The translations under genes and the position numbers were made by a program. Below are positions 19,544-29,533 of a DNA stretch of 64,000 bases, one piece after another (position 1 is the first letter of the stretch; each line of letters opens with the position of its first letter). A model generated the notes under the pieces. The model was not told the origin of the DNA, did not search any database, and was given only the letters and a program-made list of their open reading frames with translations. Source of the DNA: Streptomyces violaceusniger (GTDB lineage: Bacteria > Actinomycetota > Actinomycetes > Streptomycetales > Streptomycetaceae); NCBI GenBank assembly GCA_005405945.1, contig BJHW01000002.1:372001-436000 (forward strand), written 5' to 3'.

Positions 19544-19958
19544 GGGTCCGGCCCTCCTCGGCACCGAAGCTGATCCCGTCGAGCATCAGCGGATTCCAGT
19601 AGTCACGGTACGAGGCGATCTCGCCGTCGCGGACGGTGATGACGGCCACGTAACCGGGGCGGATCGGGCGGCCGGTGCCGACGGCCACGGCGTCCATCGA
19701 GAATTCCACGATCAGCACGTCGGGATCCTCGGTGAGATGGACGACCTCGTGCGCGACGGCGCGCAGGTCGATGTGGTCGGGGTAGTCCCGCACGTACTCA
19801 CGCACGGCTTCACGCCCCTCCAGCAGGCGCGGCCGGCCGGGCGGGGCGAAGGGGAACTCCATGGTGCCGTCCACGGCCCACAGATCCGCGAATCCCATCA
19901 TGTCGTGGCCGAGCAGCAGCTCCTTCGCCCGCTCGAACACCTTGACGCGGTCGTCCAT
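19536..19958 (-). CDS. SnoaL-like (NTF2-fold) protein
   Basis: 140 residues from ATG 19958 (GGAGAGG upstream). The cone-shaped NTF2 fold is suggested by the N-terminal helix (FERAKELLLGHDMMGFADLW), TMEFPFAPPGRP, VREYVRDYPDHI and the C-terminal strands VITVRDGEIASYRDYWNPL. Members are isomerases, hydrolases or ligand binders. First gene of a two-gene operon with the NmrA-like protein; probably repressed by the divergent TetR through two palindromes in its promoter. Confidence 0.82.
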   Translation of the reverse strand: MDDRVKVFERAKELLLGHDMMGFADLWAVDGTMEFPFAPPGRPRLLEGREAVREYVRDYPDHIDLRAVAHEVVHLTEDPDVLIVEFSMDAVAVGTGRPIRPGYVAVITVRDGEIASYRDYWNPLMLDGISFGAEEGRTHG

Positions 19959-19982
19959 GACCGTACCTCTCCTCAATCGATA

Positions 19983-20006
19983 GGACGGGACGGTGCCGTC
20001 CCGTCC
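19983..20006. promoter_or_regulatory. 24-bp operator palindrome A
   Basis: GGACGGGACGGTGCCGTCCC then GTCC: a 24-bp palindrome broken only at the two central bases, 25 bp before the SnoaL-like start. A second copy lies 34 bp further right. Position between a TetR gene and its divergent neighbour makes it the likely TetR operator. Confidence 0.7.
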
Positions 20007-20016
20007 GTACAGCATA

Positions 20017-20040
20017 GGACGAGACGGTACCGTCCCGTCC
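20017..20040. promoter_or_regulatory. 24-bp operator palindrome B
   Basis: GGACGAGACGGTACCGTCCC then GTCC: near-perfect palindrome with one mismatched pair, ending 19 bp before the TetR start codon. Together with copy A it gives two sites about three helical turns apart, allowing cooperative repression of both directions. Confidence 0.7.
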
Positions 20041-20059
20041 ATCTGTTAACCTCGGAGCC

Positions 20060-20671
20060 ATGTCGGAGCCCACCCGTCGCCCTCCGAGCGGCGCCGCCAC
20101 CCTGCGCGCGGACAAGACCGCGGCCATCTCCGAAGCCGTCCTCGACGAGCTCGCCGAGCAGGGCTACGGCCGGTTGTCGATGGAGGCGGTGGCCAAACGG
20201 GCCGGGGTGGGCAAGAGCGCCCTGTACCGGCGGTGGCCCTCCAAGCAGCGGATGGTCATCGCGGTCGTGTCCGAGCTGAGCGTCGCCCTGGTCGAGCCGC
20301 CCGACACCGGGTCCCTGCGCGGCGATGTGCTGGCCGGGCTGCGCGCGGTGGCCGACTGGCTGACCCATCCGCGGTTCTCCCGGATCATGCCGGACCTGAT
20401 CGCCGAGGCGCAGCGCGACGAGGAGCTGAGCCAGGCCCTCGCCCGCTGCATCGGCGAGCCGCGGCGCGCCCGGATGGCCGGTGCGCTGGACCGGGCGGTC
20501 GAGCGCGGTGAGCTGCCGCCGGACCTCGACCGCGAGCTGGCGCTCGATCTGCTCGGCGGGCTGGTCTACTGGCGGGTCTCGGCCCGTGGGGCGCCCCTGG
20601 AGCCGGGCTACTTCGAGCGCGCCGCGGATATGGCGCTGCGGGCCCTGGACGCCCGGCCGCGCGGGGCCTGA
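20060..20671 (+). CDS. TetR-family regulator
   Basis: 203 residues. HTH at about 20-65 (YGRLSMEAVAKRAGVGKSALYRRWPSKQ); C-terminal TetR_C_16-like domain with FSRIMPDLIAEAQRDEEL and LLGGLVYWRV. Divergent from the SnoaL/NmrA operon; tandem 24-bp palindromes in the shared promoter are the obvious operators. Ligand unknown. ATG 20060 is preceded by CTCGGAGCC, a modest ribosome site. Intact, no frameshift. Confidence 0.88.
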   Translation: MSEPTRRPPSGAATLRADKTAAISEAVLDELAEQGYGRLSMEAVAKRAGVGKSALYRRWPSKQRMVIAVVSELSVALVEPPDTGSLRGDVLAGLRAVADWLTHPRFSRIMPDLIAEAQRDEELSQALARCIGEPRRARMAGALDRAVERGELPPDLDRELALDLLGGLVYWRVSARGAPLEPGYFERAADMALRALDARPRGA

Positions 20672-20760
20672 CGGCCGCGGCGCCCGCCGGGCGGGTGCGG
20701 GGCGCCTCCTCCGGATGGGGCCGGAGAACAGGGCATGGCGGGGCGCGGCCCCCATCATCG

Positions 20761-20783
20761 CTTAGAGGGCCGGGCCCTCTAAG
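20761..20783. promoter_or_regulatory. 23-bp perfect palindrome upstream of the caspase-like gene
   Basis: CTTAGAGGGCC-G-GGCCCTCTAAG, perfect 11-bp arms around one base, 49 bp before the caspase-like ATG and 90 bp after the TetR stop. It lacks a U tract and its arms are TA-containing at the ends, so an operator is at least as likely as a terminator. Confidence 0.5.
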
Positions 20784-20831
20784 TGACGAGCGAAGGTGAG
20801 CCGCCGCACGTCCTCGACCCAAGGAGCCCCC

Positions 20832-21685
20832 ATGTCCATCGGCCTCTCCGTTCACATCGGACTCAACCAGGTCGACCCCGCCGCGTACGACGGCTGGAGC
20901 GGTGAGCTGGGCGCCTGCGAGCAGGACGCCGTGGACATGGCCGGGCTGGCCGACGCCGCGGGCTTCGATGTGACCGGCCCGCTGCTGAGCCCGGCCGCCA
21001 CCGCGGAGACGGTCACCGCCACCCTGGAGGCCGCGGCCGGGCGGCTGGCCGAGGGGGACATCCTCTTCCTCACCTACTCGGGCCACGGCGGTCAGGTGCC
21101 CGACCTCAACCACGACGAGACCGGCGACCGCCTCGACGAGACATGGGTGCTGTACGACCGGCAGCTGGTCGACGACGAACTCTTCGAGCTGTTCGGGAAG
21201 TTCGCCAGGGGGGTGCGGATCTGGCTGCTCTCCGACAGCTGTCACAGCGGCACCGTGGCCCGGCGGCTGCCCGAGATGCTCAGCCCCAGGAGCTCGACCG
21301 GCGCTTCAGCACCGCCGACCCCCAGGAGGTCGGCCGCAGGATCCGGGCCATGCCCCAGTCGGTGCAGGCCGCCGTCTACCGGCGCGACCGCGAAGCCTAC
21401 GACCGGATCCAGAACACCCGTACCGCCAAGGACCTCGCCAAGATCGACGCCAGTGTGCTGCAGATCTCCGGCTGCCAGGACAACCAGACCTCGGCCGACG
21501 GGATCGTCAACGGGCTGTTCACCGGCACCCTGCTGGAGGTCTGGCGGGGCGGTGCCTTCGCGGGCAGCTACCGCGGGCTGCACCGGGAGATCGTCAAGCG
21601 GATGCCGCCCGACCAGACGCCCAACCTCTTCCAGGCGGGCGCGCCGAACTCCGCCTTCGTCCGGCAGCGGCCCTTCACCATCTGA
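20832..21685 (+). CDS. caspase-like (peptidase C14) protein (one-base lesion near 21287)
   Basis: About 284 residues after repair. The metacaspase-type p20 domain has the catalytic His in LTYSGHGGQVPDLN (about 85) and catalytic Cys in LLSDSCHSGTVARRLPEM (about 140), with acidic DETGDRLDETWVLYD between. Such enzymes cleave after Arg/Lys. One extra C in the run 21284-21287 joins this to the C-terminal half (DRRFSTADPQEVG ... SGCQDNQTSADG ... FTGTLLEVW). AAGGAG precedes the ATG. No linked sensor or effector is obvious, so its role (proteolysis, stress death) is open. Confidence 0.85.
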
Positions 21686-21708
21686 ACCGGGATCTGGGAC
21701 CGTGCCCA

Positions 21709-21750
21709 TGTCATATCCGTGTGCGGTCGCCCGCCGGGCGAGGTATGACA
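21709..21750. repeat. degenerate copy of the miniature inverted-repeat ends
   Basis: TGTCATATCC at the left and GGTATGACA at the right bracket a 23-base GC-rich loop. The left 10 bases equal the core of the 5193/13917 elements' terminal repeats. It lies between the caspase-like gene and the phosphatase and could act as a terminator. Relationship to the intact copies is inferred from the shared core only. Confidence 0.4.
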
Positions 21751-21784
21751 GTAGGAGGGCACGGCGAGCCGGTGAGGTGCCGGT

Positions 21785-23891
21785 ATGACGACGCATGACC
21801 GTGTGGACCAGGAGGAGCAGGCGGCAATCAGCAGCATGGCGACCGGCCCGGGAGGGGTGCTCGACCTGCTGCGGGTCGCCGCCGTGGCCCTGGACGTCGA
21901 GGGGCGGATCGCCCTCTGGAGCCCCGAGGCTGAACAACTGTTCGGTTACCGGGCGGCCGAGGCGCTGGGGCGGCGCGCGGACAAGCTGCTGGTCCACCCG
22001 CGGGACCGCCGGGCGGCCGTGGAGCTCTTCGCACGGGTGAGGGCGGGCGACACCTGGGCCGGTGTCTTCCCGGTCCGCCGCCCGGACGGCTCCACCCTCA
22101 AGGTGGAGTTCCGCACCATGGGCCTGCGCGACGCCCACGGCGAGGGCTACGCCCTCGGGCTGGCCGCCGACGAGGGGACCGTACGGCGCCTGGAGACCGA
22201 TCTGGCCGTCTCCGGCTTCCTGATCAAACAGTCGCCCGTGGGGCTCGCGGTGTTCGACACCGAGCTGCGCTGGCTGCGCGCCAACCCGGCCCTGCAGCAG
22301 ATGAACTCGATCACCGAGTCCCAGGTGCGCGGCCACCGCCTCGGGGAGGTGCTGCCGGGGCTCGACGTCGCGGCCATAGAGGGCGCGATGCGGCATGTGC
22401 TGGAGTCCGGTGAGCCGCTGCTGGACCAGCAGAGCGTCGGCCGGACCCCCGCCGACCCCGACCACGACCACGCCTGGTCGGAGTCGTACTACCGGCTCGA
22501 GGACCCCAGCGGCCGGATCCTGGGCATCGCCGTCTCCATCATGGACATCTCCCGGCGCCACCGGGAGACCAGCGAGATCGCCGAGGCGCGCGAGCGGCTG
22601 GCCATGATCGCCGACGCGAGCGTCCGCATCGGCACCACGCTGGACCTGCGCCAGACCGCCCAGGAACTCGCCGATGTGACCGTGCCCCGGCTCGCCGACC
22701 TCGCGGCCGTCGACGTCCTGGACTCCGTGGTGCACCGCGAGGCCACGCCCCGGGTGTGGACCGACGGCTCCGCCCGCTTCCGGGCGCTCGCCGTCGCCGC
22801 CGGGTACCCCACCGACGCCGTCCACGCGGCGGACCCGGTCGGGGAGATCGCCCGCTACGACCCCACCCGGCTGATCACCCGGTGCGTCCGCGAGGCCCGC
22901 CCGCTGCTGGTGCCGCACGTGACCGGGAAGGACGTACGGCGGATCGCCCGGGACGACGACGCCGCCAGGGTGCTGCTGCGCGAGGGCGTGCATTCCTACA
23001 TCGCCGCCCCGCTGATCGCCCGCGGCAATGTGCTCGGCACCCTCAGCCTGCACCGCACCATCAACCCCAAGCCGTTCGACGAGGAGGACCTCACCCTCGC
23101 CTGCGAACTGGCCATCCGCGCCGCCCTGTGCATCGACAACGCCCGGCTCTACGCCCGCGAACGCGACGCCGCGCTCACCCTCCAGCGCAGCCTGCTCTCC
23201 CAGCAGCCGCGCGATCTGGACGGCCTGGAGATCGCCTCCCGGTATCTGCCCGCGGTCAGCGCCGCGGGCGGCGACTGGTTCGATGTGCTGCCCTCCCGGA
23301 CGGAAGCGTCGGGCTGGTGGTCGGCGATGTCATGGGCAAGGGCATCCACGCCGCGGCGATCATGGGCCAGCTGCGCACCGCCACCCGGGCCTTCTCCCGG
23401 CTCGGACTGCCCCCGGCCCAGGTGCTGTGCCATCTCGACGAGATCACGCCCAGCCTGGGGAGTCCATCGCCACCTGCCTCTACGCGGTCTGCGATCCGCG
23501 CACCGGGCGGTGCGAGATGTCCACCGCCGGGCATCTGCCGCCGGTGCTGGTGCACCCCGGCGGCGACGCCGAGCTCATCGACCTCCCCACCGGCGCCCCG
23601 CTCGGCGTCGGCGGCGTGCCCTTCGCCTCGGTGGAGCGGGAGCTGGCCGAGGGCGCGCTGCTGGCCCTGTTCACCGACGGCCTGGTGGAGAAGCGCCACC
23701 AGTCCCTCGACGTGGGGCTGCACACCCTGGTGCAGCTGCTGCGCCGCCACCAGGGCCCGCTGGAGCGGATCTGCGACCAGGTGCTGGCCGCGCTGCACGG
23801 GGCGCCGGACGACGACGTGGCCCTGCTGCTGGCCCGGCTGCGCCGCCCTCGCCTGCCGGAGAAGTCCGTGGTTACCGTGGAGAGTGGCTGA
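21785..23891 (+). CDS. PAS-GAF-PP2C (SpoIIE/RsbU-type) phosphatase (two one-base lesions)
   Basis: About 702 residues after repair. Domains in order: PAS at about 25-120 (LWSPEAEQLFGYRAAEALGR), second PAS about 135-265 ending ISIMDISRRHRE-like, GAF about 285-460 (ADASVRIGTTLDLRQTAQEL ... SYIAAPLIARGNVLGTLSLH), PP2C/SpoIIE about 485-700 (AGGDWFDVL, VVGDVMGKGIHAAA, MSTAGHLPPVLV, FTDGLVE, DDDVALLLARL) with metal-binding Asp residues. It likely dephosphorylates an anti-anti-sigma factor. Lesions: one C near 23291-23297 and one G in 23457-23460. Confidence 0.88.
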
Positions 23892-23937
23892 AGAAGAGCC
23901 GATCCGTCACGCACTCCATCAATGAGATGACGTCCCC

Positions 23938-25082
23938 ATGGCTCAGCTCGCCCGCCGCTCCGGCGTATTGATCACTCTGGTGGCCCTCGCCCTGGGGACC
24001 ACGGCCTCCCTCGCCGGTGCCGCGGAGCCGATCCCCAGGCCCACCCCCAAGGTCGCCGTCATCGGTACCGGGGCACCATCGCGGGCGTCAGCAGGACGAA
24101 GGTGTCCTTCGACGACTACCAGGCGGGCAAGCTCCCGGTGTCCCGGCTGGTGAACGACCTCAGACCCGAGGTGAACCGGATCGCCGACGTGACCACCCAG
24201 CAGTTCGGCAACAAGGACTCCAACAACTACACGATCCCCGAGTACCGCCGGCTCACCGCCGCCGTCGACCACGCCCTGAGGTTCAACGACGGGGTCGTGG
24301 TCACCACCGGCACCGACACCATGGAGGAGTTCGCGTACTGGCTGGACCTGACCGTCCGCAGCGACAAGCCCGTGGTGCTCACCGGCGCCCTGCGGCCCTG
24401 GACGGTGATCGGCTCCGACGCCCCGGCCAACCTCTACAACGCCATCCACCTCGCCGCCAGCGGCCGGACCACCTGCTTCGGCACCGTGGTGATGCTCAAC
24501 GACCAGATCCACGCCGCCCGCGAGGTGCGCAAGTCCGACACCCTGCGGCTGAACGCCTTCAGCAGTGGCAGCAGCGGAGAGCTCGGCGTCATCGACCAGA
24601 ACCACATCCGCATCGACCGCGCGCCCGCCCGGGTCGAGCAGTGCGGCAAGCCCGGCTGGAAGACCCCGTTCGACCTCGACCGGATCGCCCGGCGGCCGCT
24701 GCCGAAGGTCGACATCGCCTACAGCTACCAGGGCGCCGGACCCCAGGCCATCAAGGCGTTCGCCGACGCCGGGGCCGCCGGGATCGTCACGGCGGGCACC
24801 GGGGCGGGCGGTCTCTCCCCGGCCATGACCGAGGCGCGGGACGACGCCGTCAAGAACGGGGTGGTCATGGTCTCGGCCTCCCGCACCGGCTCCGGCGCGG
24901 TCTACGACCCCGATGTGCGCGGCGTCATCGGCGCCCAGGACCTGACCCCGCAGAAGGCCCGGCTGCTGTTGCTCCTCTCGCTCGCCACCACCCACAACGA
25001 ACACCGGATCCAGACCTGGTTCCACACCTTGGGCACCGGCCAGTTCACGGCCCGCCGCTGGGCGGTCTCCGACGGGTCCTGA
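23938..25082 (+). CDS. secreted type II-like L-asparaginase (one-base lesion near 24073)
   Basis: About 381 residues after repair. Signal peptide MAQLARRSGVLITLVALALG with an AxA site (SLAGAAEP). Asparaginase motifs: catalytic Thr in TGGTIAG (restored by one G in 24070-24073), second catalytic triad TTGTDTMEEFAYWL, GALRPWTVIGSDAPANLYNA, and AGTGAGGL. It hydrolyses asparagine outside the membrane. The phosphatase gene ends 46 bp upstream, without an obvious functional link. Ribosome site weak. Confidence 0.88.
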
Positions 25083-25381
25083 CGCCTGTGGCGGGCCACG
25101 CGGCGGAGCCGCATATCGATGCTTCCCCTCCCCGCCCCTTTCCGACACCGGACGATATGCGGCTCCGCCGCGTGGGGGGCTCCGCCCCAGACCCCGCTCC
25201 TCAAGCTCCGGAGGAGCTGATTTCAGCCCGTCAGGCGGCACCTCCCAGCGGTAGCTGGGGGAGCTTGAGGACACGCCCGAAGGGCGTCCGGGGTCCAGGG
25301 GCGAAGCCCCTGCCACGCGGCGGAGCCGCAAGTGGATGCCGCGGGAAGGGGCGGGGAGGGGACTGATCCGCCGGACGCCGC
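25083..25381. repeat. gene-free interval with dispersed repeats
   Basis: Between convergent asparaginase and AraC-family genes. It holds three copies of the CGGCTCCGCCGCG/CGCGGCGGAGCCG unit (near 25097, 25160 and 25315) and one CCTCCCAGCGGTAGCTGGGG hairpin (around 25237), the same sequence found in the core of the miniature elements. No coding signal. Confidence 0.55.
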
Positions 25382-26377
25382 CTAGGGGCGAGCCGCGCTG
25401 CCCCGGAACGTGGCGCGGTAGGCGCTCGGTGACACCCCGAGGGCGGTGTGCAGATGCTGCCGCAGCGAGGCGGCGGTGCCGAAGCCCGCGTCCGCCGCGA
25501 TCCGGTCCACCGGCAGATCGCTCTCCTCCAGCAGCTGCCGGGCGCGCTCCAGGCGCCGCTGGGTCAGCCACTGCACCGGGGTCATCCCCACCTCGTCCCG
25601 GAACCGCCGGGAGAAGGTCCGTACGCTCATCGACTCCCGCTCGGCCAGCTCCCGCAGGGTCAGCGGACGGTCGAGCCGGGTCAGCGCCCAGGCGCGGGCC
25701 GCGCCCGTGGAGCCGCCGCGCCGCTCCGGCACCGGCCGCCGGATGAACTGCGCCTGGCCGCCGTCGCGATGCGGGGCCACCACGGAGGCGCGGGCCACCT
25801 CGCCCGCCACCGCCGCGCCGTGGTCCCGCCGGATGATGTGGAGGATCAGATCGATACCGGCGGCGTCCCCGGCCGAGGTCAGCACCTCGCCCTCGTCCGC
25901 GTAGAGGACGTCCGGGTCGAGCGCGACGGCCGGGAACAGCTCCCGGAACCGGTCGGCCTCCTGCCAGTGGGTGGTCGCCCGGCGCCCGTCCAGCAGCCCC
26001 GCGGCCGCCAGCACGAACGCCCCCGTGCAGATCGAGGCGATCCGGGCGCCGGGGCGGATCCGGGCGAAGGCGCCGGTGAGCGGGGCGTCCAGCCGGCCCT
26101 CGGTCTGTGGCGCGTCCGGTTCGTTGGCGGCCGGGACGAGCACGGTGTCGGCCTCGGCCAGCGCCTCCGGGCCGTGCGCGACGTTCATCGTGACGTCGGA
26201 GTCCGTACGCACCTCACCGGGGACCAGTGCGCAGGTCACCACCTCGTACAGCGGCTCGCCGTCGGCCGATACGGCCCGGCCGAACAGCCGGTGCGCGATG
26301 CCCAGCTCGAACGGCAGCAGCCCGTGGCGGACCAGCACCGCCACCCGATGGCGGCCGGGGTGGGTGAAGACGGACAT
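25382..26377 (-). CDS. GlxA-type transcriptional regulator (DJ-1/PfpI plus AraC)
   Basis: 331 residues. N-terminal DJ-1/PfpI-like domain (about 10-185) with nucleophile-elbow-like ASICTGAFVLAAAGLLDGR and TTHWQEADRF; C-terminal AraC helix-turn-helix pair (about 225-325: LTLRELAERESMSVRTFSRRF ... DRIAADAGFGTAASLRQHLH). These regulators often control amino acid or amide catabolism. A nearby asparaginase is a tempting but unproven target. Intact. Confidence 0.9.
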   Translation of the reverse strand: MSVFTHPGRHRVAVLVRHGLLPFELGIAHRLFGRAVSADGEPLYEVVTCALVPGEVRTDSDVTMNVAHGPEALAEADTVLVPAANEPDAPQTEGRLDAPLTGAFARIRPGARIASICTGAFVLAAAGLLDGRRATTHWQEADRFRELFPAVALDPDVLYADEGEVLTSAGDAAGIDLILHIIRRDHGAAVAGEVARASVVAPHRDGGQAQFIRRPVPERRGGSTGAARAWALTRLDRPLTLRELAERESMSVRTFSRRFRDEVGMTPVQWLTQRRLERARQLLEESDLPVDRIAADAGFGTAASLRQHLHTALGVSPSAYRATFRGSAARP

Positions 26378-26410
26378 GGCGCGATTCTCGCAGACGCGCC
26401 GATCCGGCCA

Positions 26411-27414
26411 TCACTTCTTGGCGCGGCTCGGCTGCACCCGCTTCGGCTCGCCCTTCATCTTCGGATGCTCCGGCGGATACGGGAGGTCGCCCAGGCCGTG
26501 TTCCCGCTCGTCTCGCGCGGCCAGCTCCAGCGCGGCCTCCAGGCGGAAGGCGTGCTCGTCCATGTCCGCGTGCACATCGCCCAGCTCGCGGTAGCGCACC
26601 GGCATGGTGGCCAGGTCGAAGTCGCGCGGCCGGGCGTCGGGGACCTCCTCCCAGCGCAGCGGCGCGGAGACCGGGGCCTGGGGGCGGGGCGCACCGAATA
26701 GGCGCTGGCGATGGTGCGGTCGCGGGCGGTCTGGTTGTAGTCCACGAAGATCTTCTCGCCGCGCTCCTCCTTCCACCACTTGGTGGTCACCCGCTCCGGA
26801 GCCCGCCGCTCCAGCTCCCGGGCGATCGCGATCGCGGACCGCCGCACCTGGGTGAAGGTCCATTCCGGCGCGATCGGGACGAAGACGTGCAGCCCCCGGC
26901 CGCCCGAGGTCTTGGGCCATCCGCGCAGCCCCAGCTCGTCCAGCACCTGGCGCAGCTCTCCCGCGGCCCGCACCGCGTCCTCGTAGTCGGTGCCCGGCTG
27001 CGGGTCGAGGTCGATCCGCAGCTCGTCGGGGTGTTCGGTGTCCCCGCGCCGCACCGGCCACGGATGGAAGGTCAGGCTGCCCAGATTCGCAGCCCACACC
27101 ACGGCGGCCGTCTCGGTGGGGCAGATCTCGTCCGCGTGCCGCCCGCTGGGGAAGGAGATCCGGCCGGTCGGAATCCACTCCGGGAGGTTCTTCGGGGCCC
27201 GCTTCTGGAAGAACGACTCCCCGTCCACCCCGTCCGGATAGCGCTCCAGCGTCGTCGGCCGGTCCCGCAGCGCCCGGAGCGCGCCCTCGCCGACCGCGAG
27301 GTAGTAGCGGGCGAGGTCCAGCTTGGTGAACCCGCGCTCCGGGAAGTACACCTTCCCGGGGTTGGTCACCCGCACCGTGCGACCGCCGACCGTGAGCTCC
27401 ACCGACTCTCCCAT
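26411..27414 (-). CDS. LigD-type DNA polymerase/primase domain protein (one-base lesion near 26688)
   Basis: About 334 residues after repair. Stand-alone PolDom of the archaeo-eukaryotic primase family, used in bacterial non-homologous end joining. Motifs: VTNPGKVYFPERGFTK at the start, catalytic ELRIDLDPQPGTDYEDA (DxD), GGRGLHVFVPI, and KIFVDYNQTARDRTIASAYS. After SAYSVRP the frame breaks; one base in 26686-26689 gives RPQAPVSAPLRWEEVPD and the ending PSRAKK. Divergent from an ATP-dependent DNA ligase 79 bp away. Confidence 0.87.
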
Positions 27415-27492
27415 ACGGACACGCTAGGCCCGCCCGCCCGGGGCCGCCTCCCGGCGGGCGCCCGGCCCGCCACAGGGGCACAATCGGACATC

Positions 27493-28565
27493 ATGGACCT
27501 TCCGGTGATGCCTCCCGTCGAGCCGATGCTGGCCAAGGCCGTGGCCACCATCCCGCCCGGGATGGTCTACGAGGGCAAATGGGACGGCTTCCGGGCCATC
27601 GTCTTCCGCGACGGGGACGAGATCGAGATCGGCAGCCGCACCACCAAGCCGCTCACCCGCTACTTCCCCGAACTGGCCGAGGCGCTGCTCGCCAACCTCC
27701 CGCCGCGCTGCGTTCTGGACGGCGAGATCGTCATCGTGCGGGAGGGGCGGCTGGACTTCGACGCACTCCTGGAGCGGATCCACCCCGCCGACTCCCGGGT
27801 GCGGATGCTGGCGGAGCACACCCCGGCCAGCTTCGTCGCCTTCGACCTCCTCGCCCTCGGTGACGCCTCGCTGCTGGACACCCCGCAGAGTGAGCGCCGC
27901 GCGGCGCTCACCGAGGTGCTGCGCCACGCCGAGGACCCGGTGCACCTGGCCCCCTGCACCGACGATCTCGAGGTGGCCCGGCAGTGGTTCGAGAGTTACG
28001 AGGGGCGGGGCTCGACGGCGTCGTGGCCAAGAGCCCCGATCTGCGCTACCGCCCCGGCGAGCGGGTGATGGTCAAGGTCAAGCACGAGCGCACCGCCGAC
28101 TGTGTGGTGGCCGGCTACCGCGTCCACAAGTCCGGCCAGGGCATCGGCTCCCTGCTGCTCGGCCTGTACGACGACGCCGGCCGTCTCCAGCACGTGGGCG
28201 TCAGCGCCGCCTTCTCCGCGCGCCGCCGCCAGGAGCTGCTGGCCGAGCTGGAGCCGCTGCGCATGGAGACCGTCGAGGGCCACCCGTGGGCCGACTGGGC
28301 GCGCGAGGAGGCCCATGCCCAGGGCCGGATGCCGGGCGCGCCCAGCCGCTGGACCGGGGTCAAGGACCTGTCGTGGGTGCCGCTGCGCCCGGAGCGGGTG
28401 TGCGAGGTGGCCTACGACCACATGCAGAGCCGCCGCTTCCGGCACACCGCGCGCTTCCGGCGCTGGCGGCCGGACCGGGAGCCCCCGCAGTGCACCTACG
28501 ACCAGCTGGAGGAGCCGGTCTCCTACGATCTGCGGCAGGTGCTGGGGTCGGCCCCGGGGCCGTAG
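27493..28565 (+). CDS. ATP-dependent DNA ligase, LigC-like (one-base lesion near 28005)
   Basis: About 357 residues after repair. Adenylation motif EGKWDGFRA supplies the nucleotidyl Lys (about 30); further ligase motifs SRTTKPLTRYFPEL, VLDGEIV, SFVAFDLLAL, LDGVVAKSPDLRYRPG and VKVKHERTADCVVAGY. C-terminal OB fold follows. One G in 28002-28005 restores the frame. Divergent pairing with PolDom suggests a two-protein LigD equivalent for end joining or repair; no Ku gene is in the window. Confidence 0.88.
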
Positions 28566-28783
28566 CCACGCTTGACGCCTGCGGCGGGCTGCTCCCGTCC
28601 CCGCCCCTTCCCTCAACTGGGGCTCCGCCCAGACCTCCGGGAGGGTGGGGCGAAGCCCCTGGTAACGGGAAGGGCACAGCCCCAGCTTCGGGGTCCGGGG
28701 CAGAGCCCCGGTTTCGGGAAGGGGCGGGGAGGGGAACAGCGCGCCGCAGGCGTCCCCACCCTTAGCCGCTTAGCCGCTGTGCG

Positions 28784-29452
28784 TCACGGCTTGCCGCCCC
28801 GGGCCGGGCGCTTGGCCATCCGTACGAACCAGTCGCGCGCCGCCTCGGCGGCCTGCTCCAGGGTGCCGGGCTCCTCGAAGAGGTGGCTCGCGCCGGGCAC
28901 CACATGGATCTCCTGCGGGGCGGCGAGCATGGCGGCCGCCTGCTGGTTGAGCCGCAGCACCTCGTGGTCGTCGCCGCCCACGATCAGCAGCACCGGCGCC
29001 CGCACCCGGTTCAGCGCGCCGCCCGCCAGATCGGGCCGCCCGCCCCGGGAGACCACGGCCGCCACCCGCTCCGGCCGCTCCGCGGCGGCCGTCAGCGCCG
29101 CCGCCGCGCCCGTGCTGGCGCCGAACAGCCCCACCGGCAGCCCGGAGGTGGCCGGGTGCCCGTCGAGCCAGTTCACCGCGGCCACCAGCCGCCGGCCCAG
29201 CAGCGGGATGTCGAAGCGCAGTTCGGCGGTGATCGCGTCCATCCGCTCCTCGGCCTCGGTGAGCAGATCGAACAGCAGGGTGGCCAGATCCGCGTCCTGC
29301 AGCACCCGGGCCACCGCGCGGTTGCGCGGGCTGTGCCGGGAGCTGCCGCTGCCGTGGGCGAACGCGACGACGCCGATGGGCTGCTCGGGAAGGGCCAGAT
29401 CGCCCACGAGCATGGCGTCGTCCGCGGCGATACGGGCGGTCTCGGAGCGCAT
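28784..29452 (-). CDS. dienelactone-hydrolase-like alpha/beta hydrolase
   Basis: 222 residues. Nucleophile elbow GLFGASTGAAAAL gives the Ser; Asp lies in LLIVGGDDHEVL and His in VVPGASHLFEEPG, a complete triad. VVAFAHGSGSSRHSPRNRAVA forms the oxyanion region. It follows the family often fused to phosphoribosyltransferases in actinomycetes; substrate unknown. Same strand as, and 81 bp downstream of, the stress sigma factor, so it may belong to that regulon. Confidence 0.85.
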   Translation of the reverse strand: MRSETARIAADDAMLVGDLALPEQPIGVVAFAHGSGSSRHSPRNRAVARVLQDADLATLLFDLLTEAEERMDAITAELRFDIPLLGRRLVAAVNWLDGHPATSGLPVGLFGASTGAAAALTAAAERPERVAAVVSRGGRPDLAGGALNRVRAPVLLIVGGDDHEVLRLNQQAAAMLAAPQEIHVVPGASHLFEEPGTLEQAAEAARDWFVRMAKRPARGGKP

Positions 29453-29533
29453 CGGCCACCTCCTGCCGGGGGTTGCGCGGGCTGGTGCTGCCGCCGGGCG
29501 ACGGGACGGGCAGTCGCCGTTGCTGTCGCGTCG

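Noticed and set aside
21785..23891. Programmed ribosomal frameshifting as an explanation of the split frames
   Set aside because: Lesions occur in more than twenty unrelated genes, always one missing G/C in a run and without slippery heptamers or stem-loops in common; sequence error is simpler.
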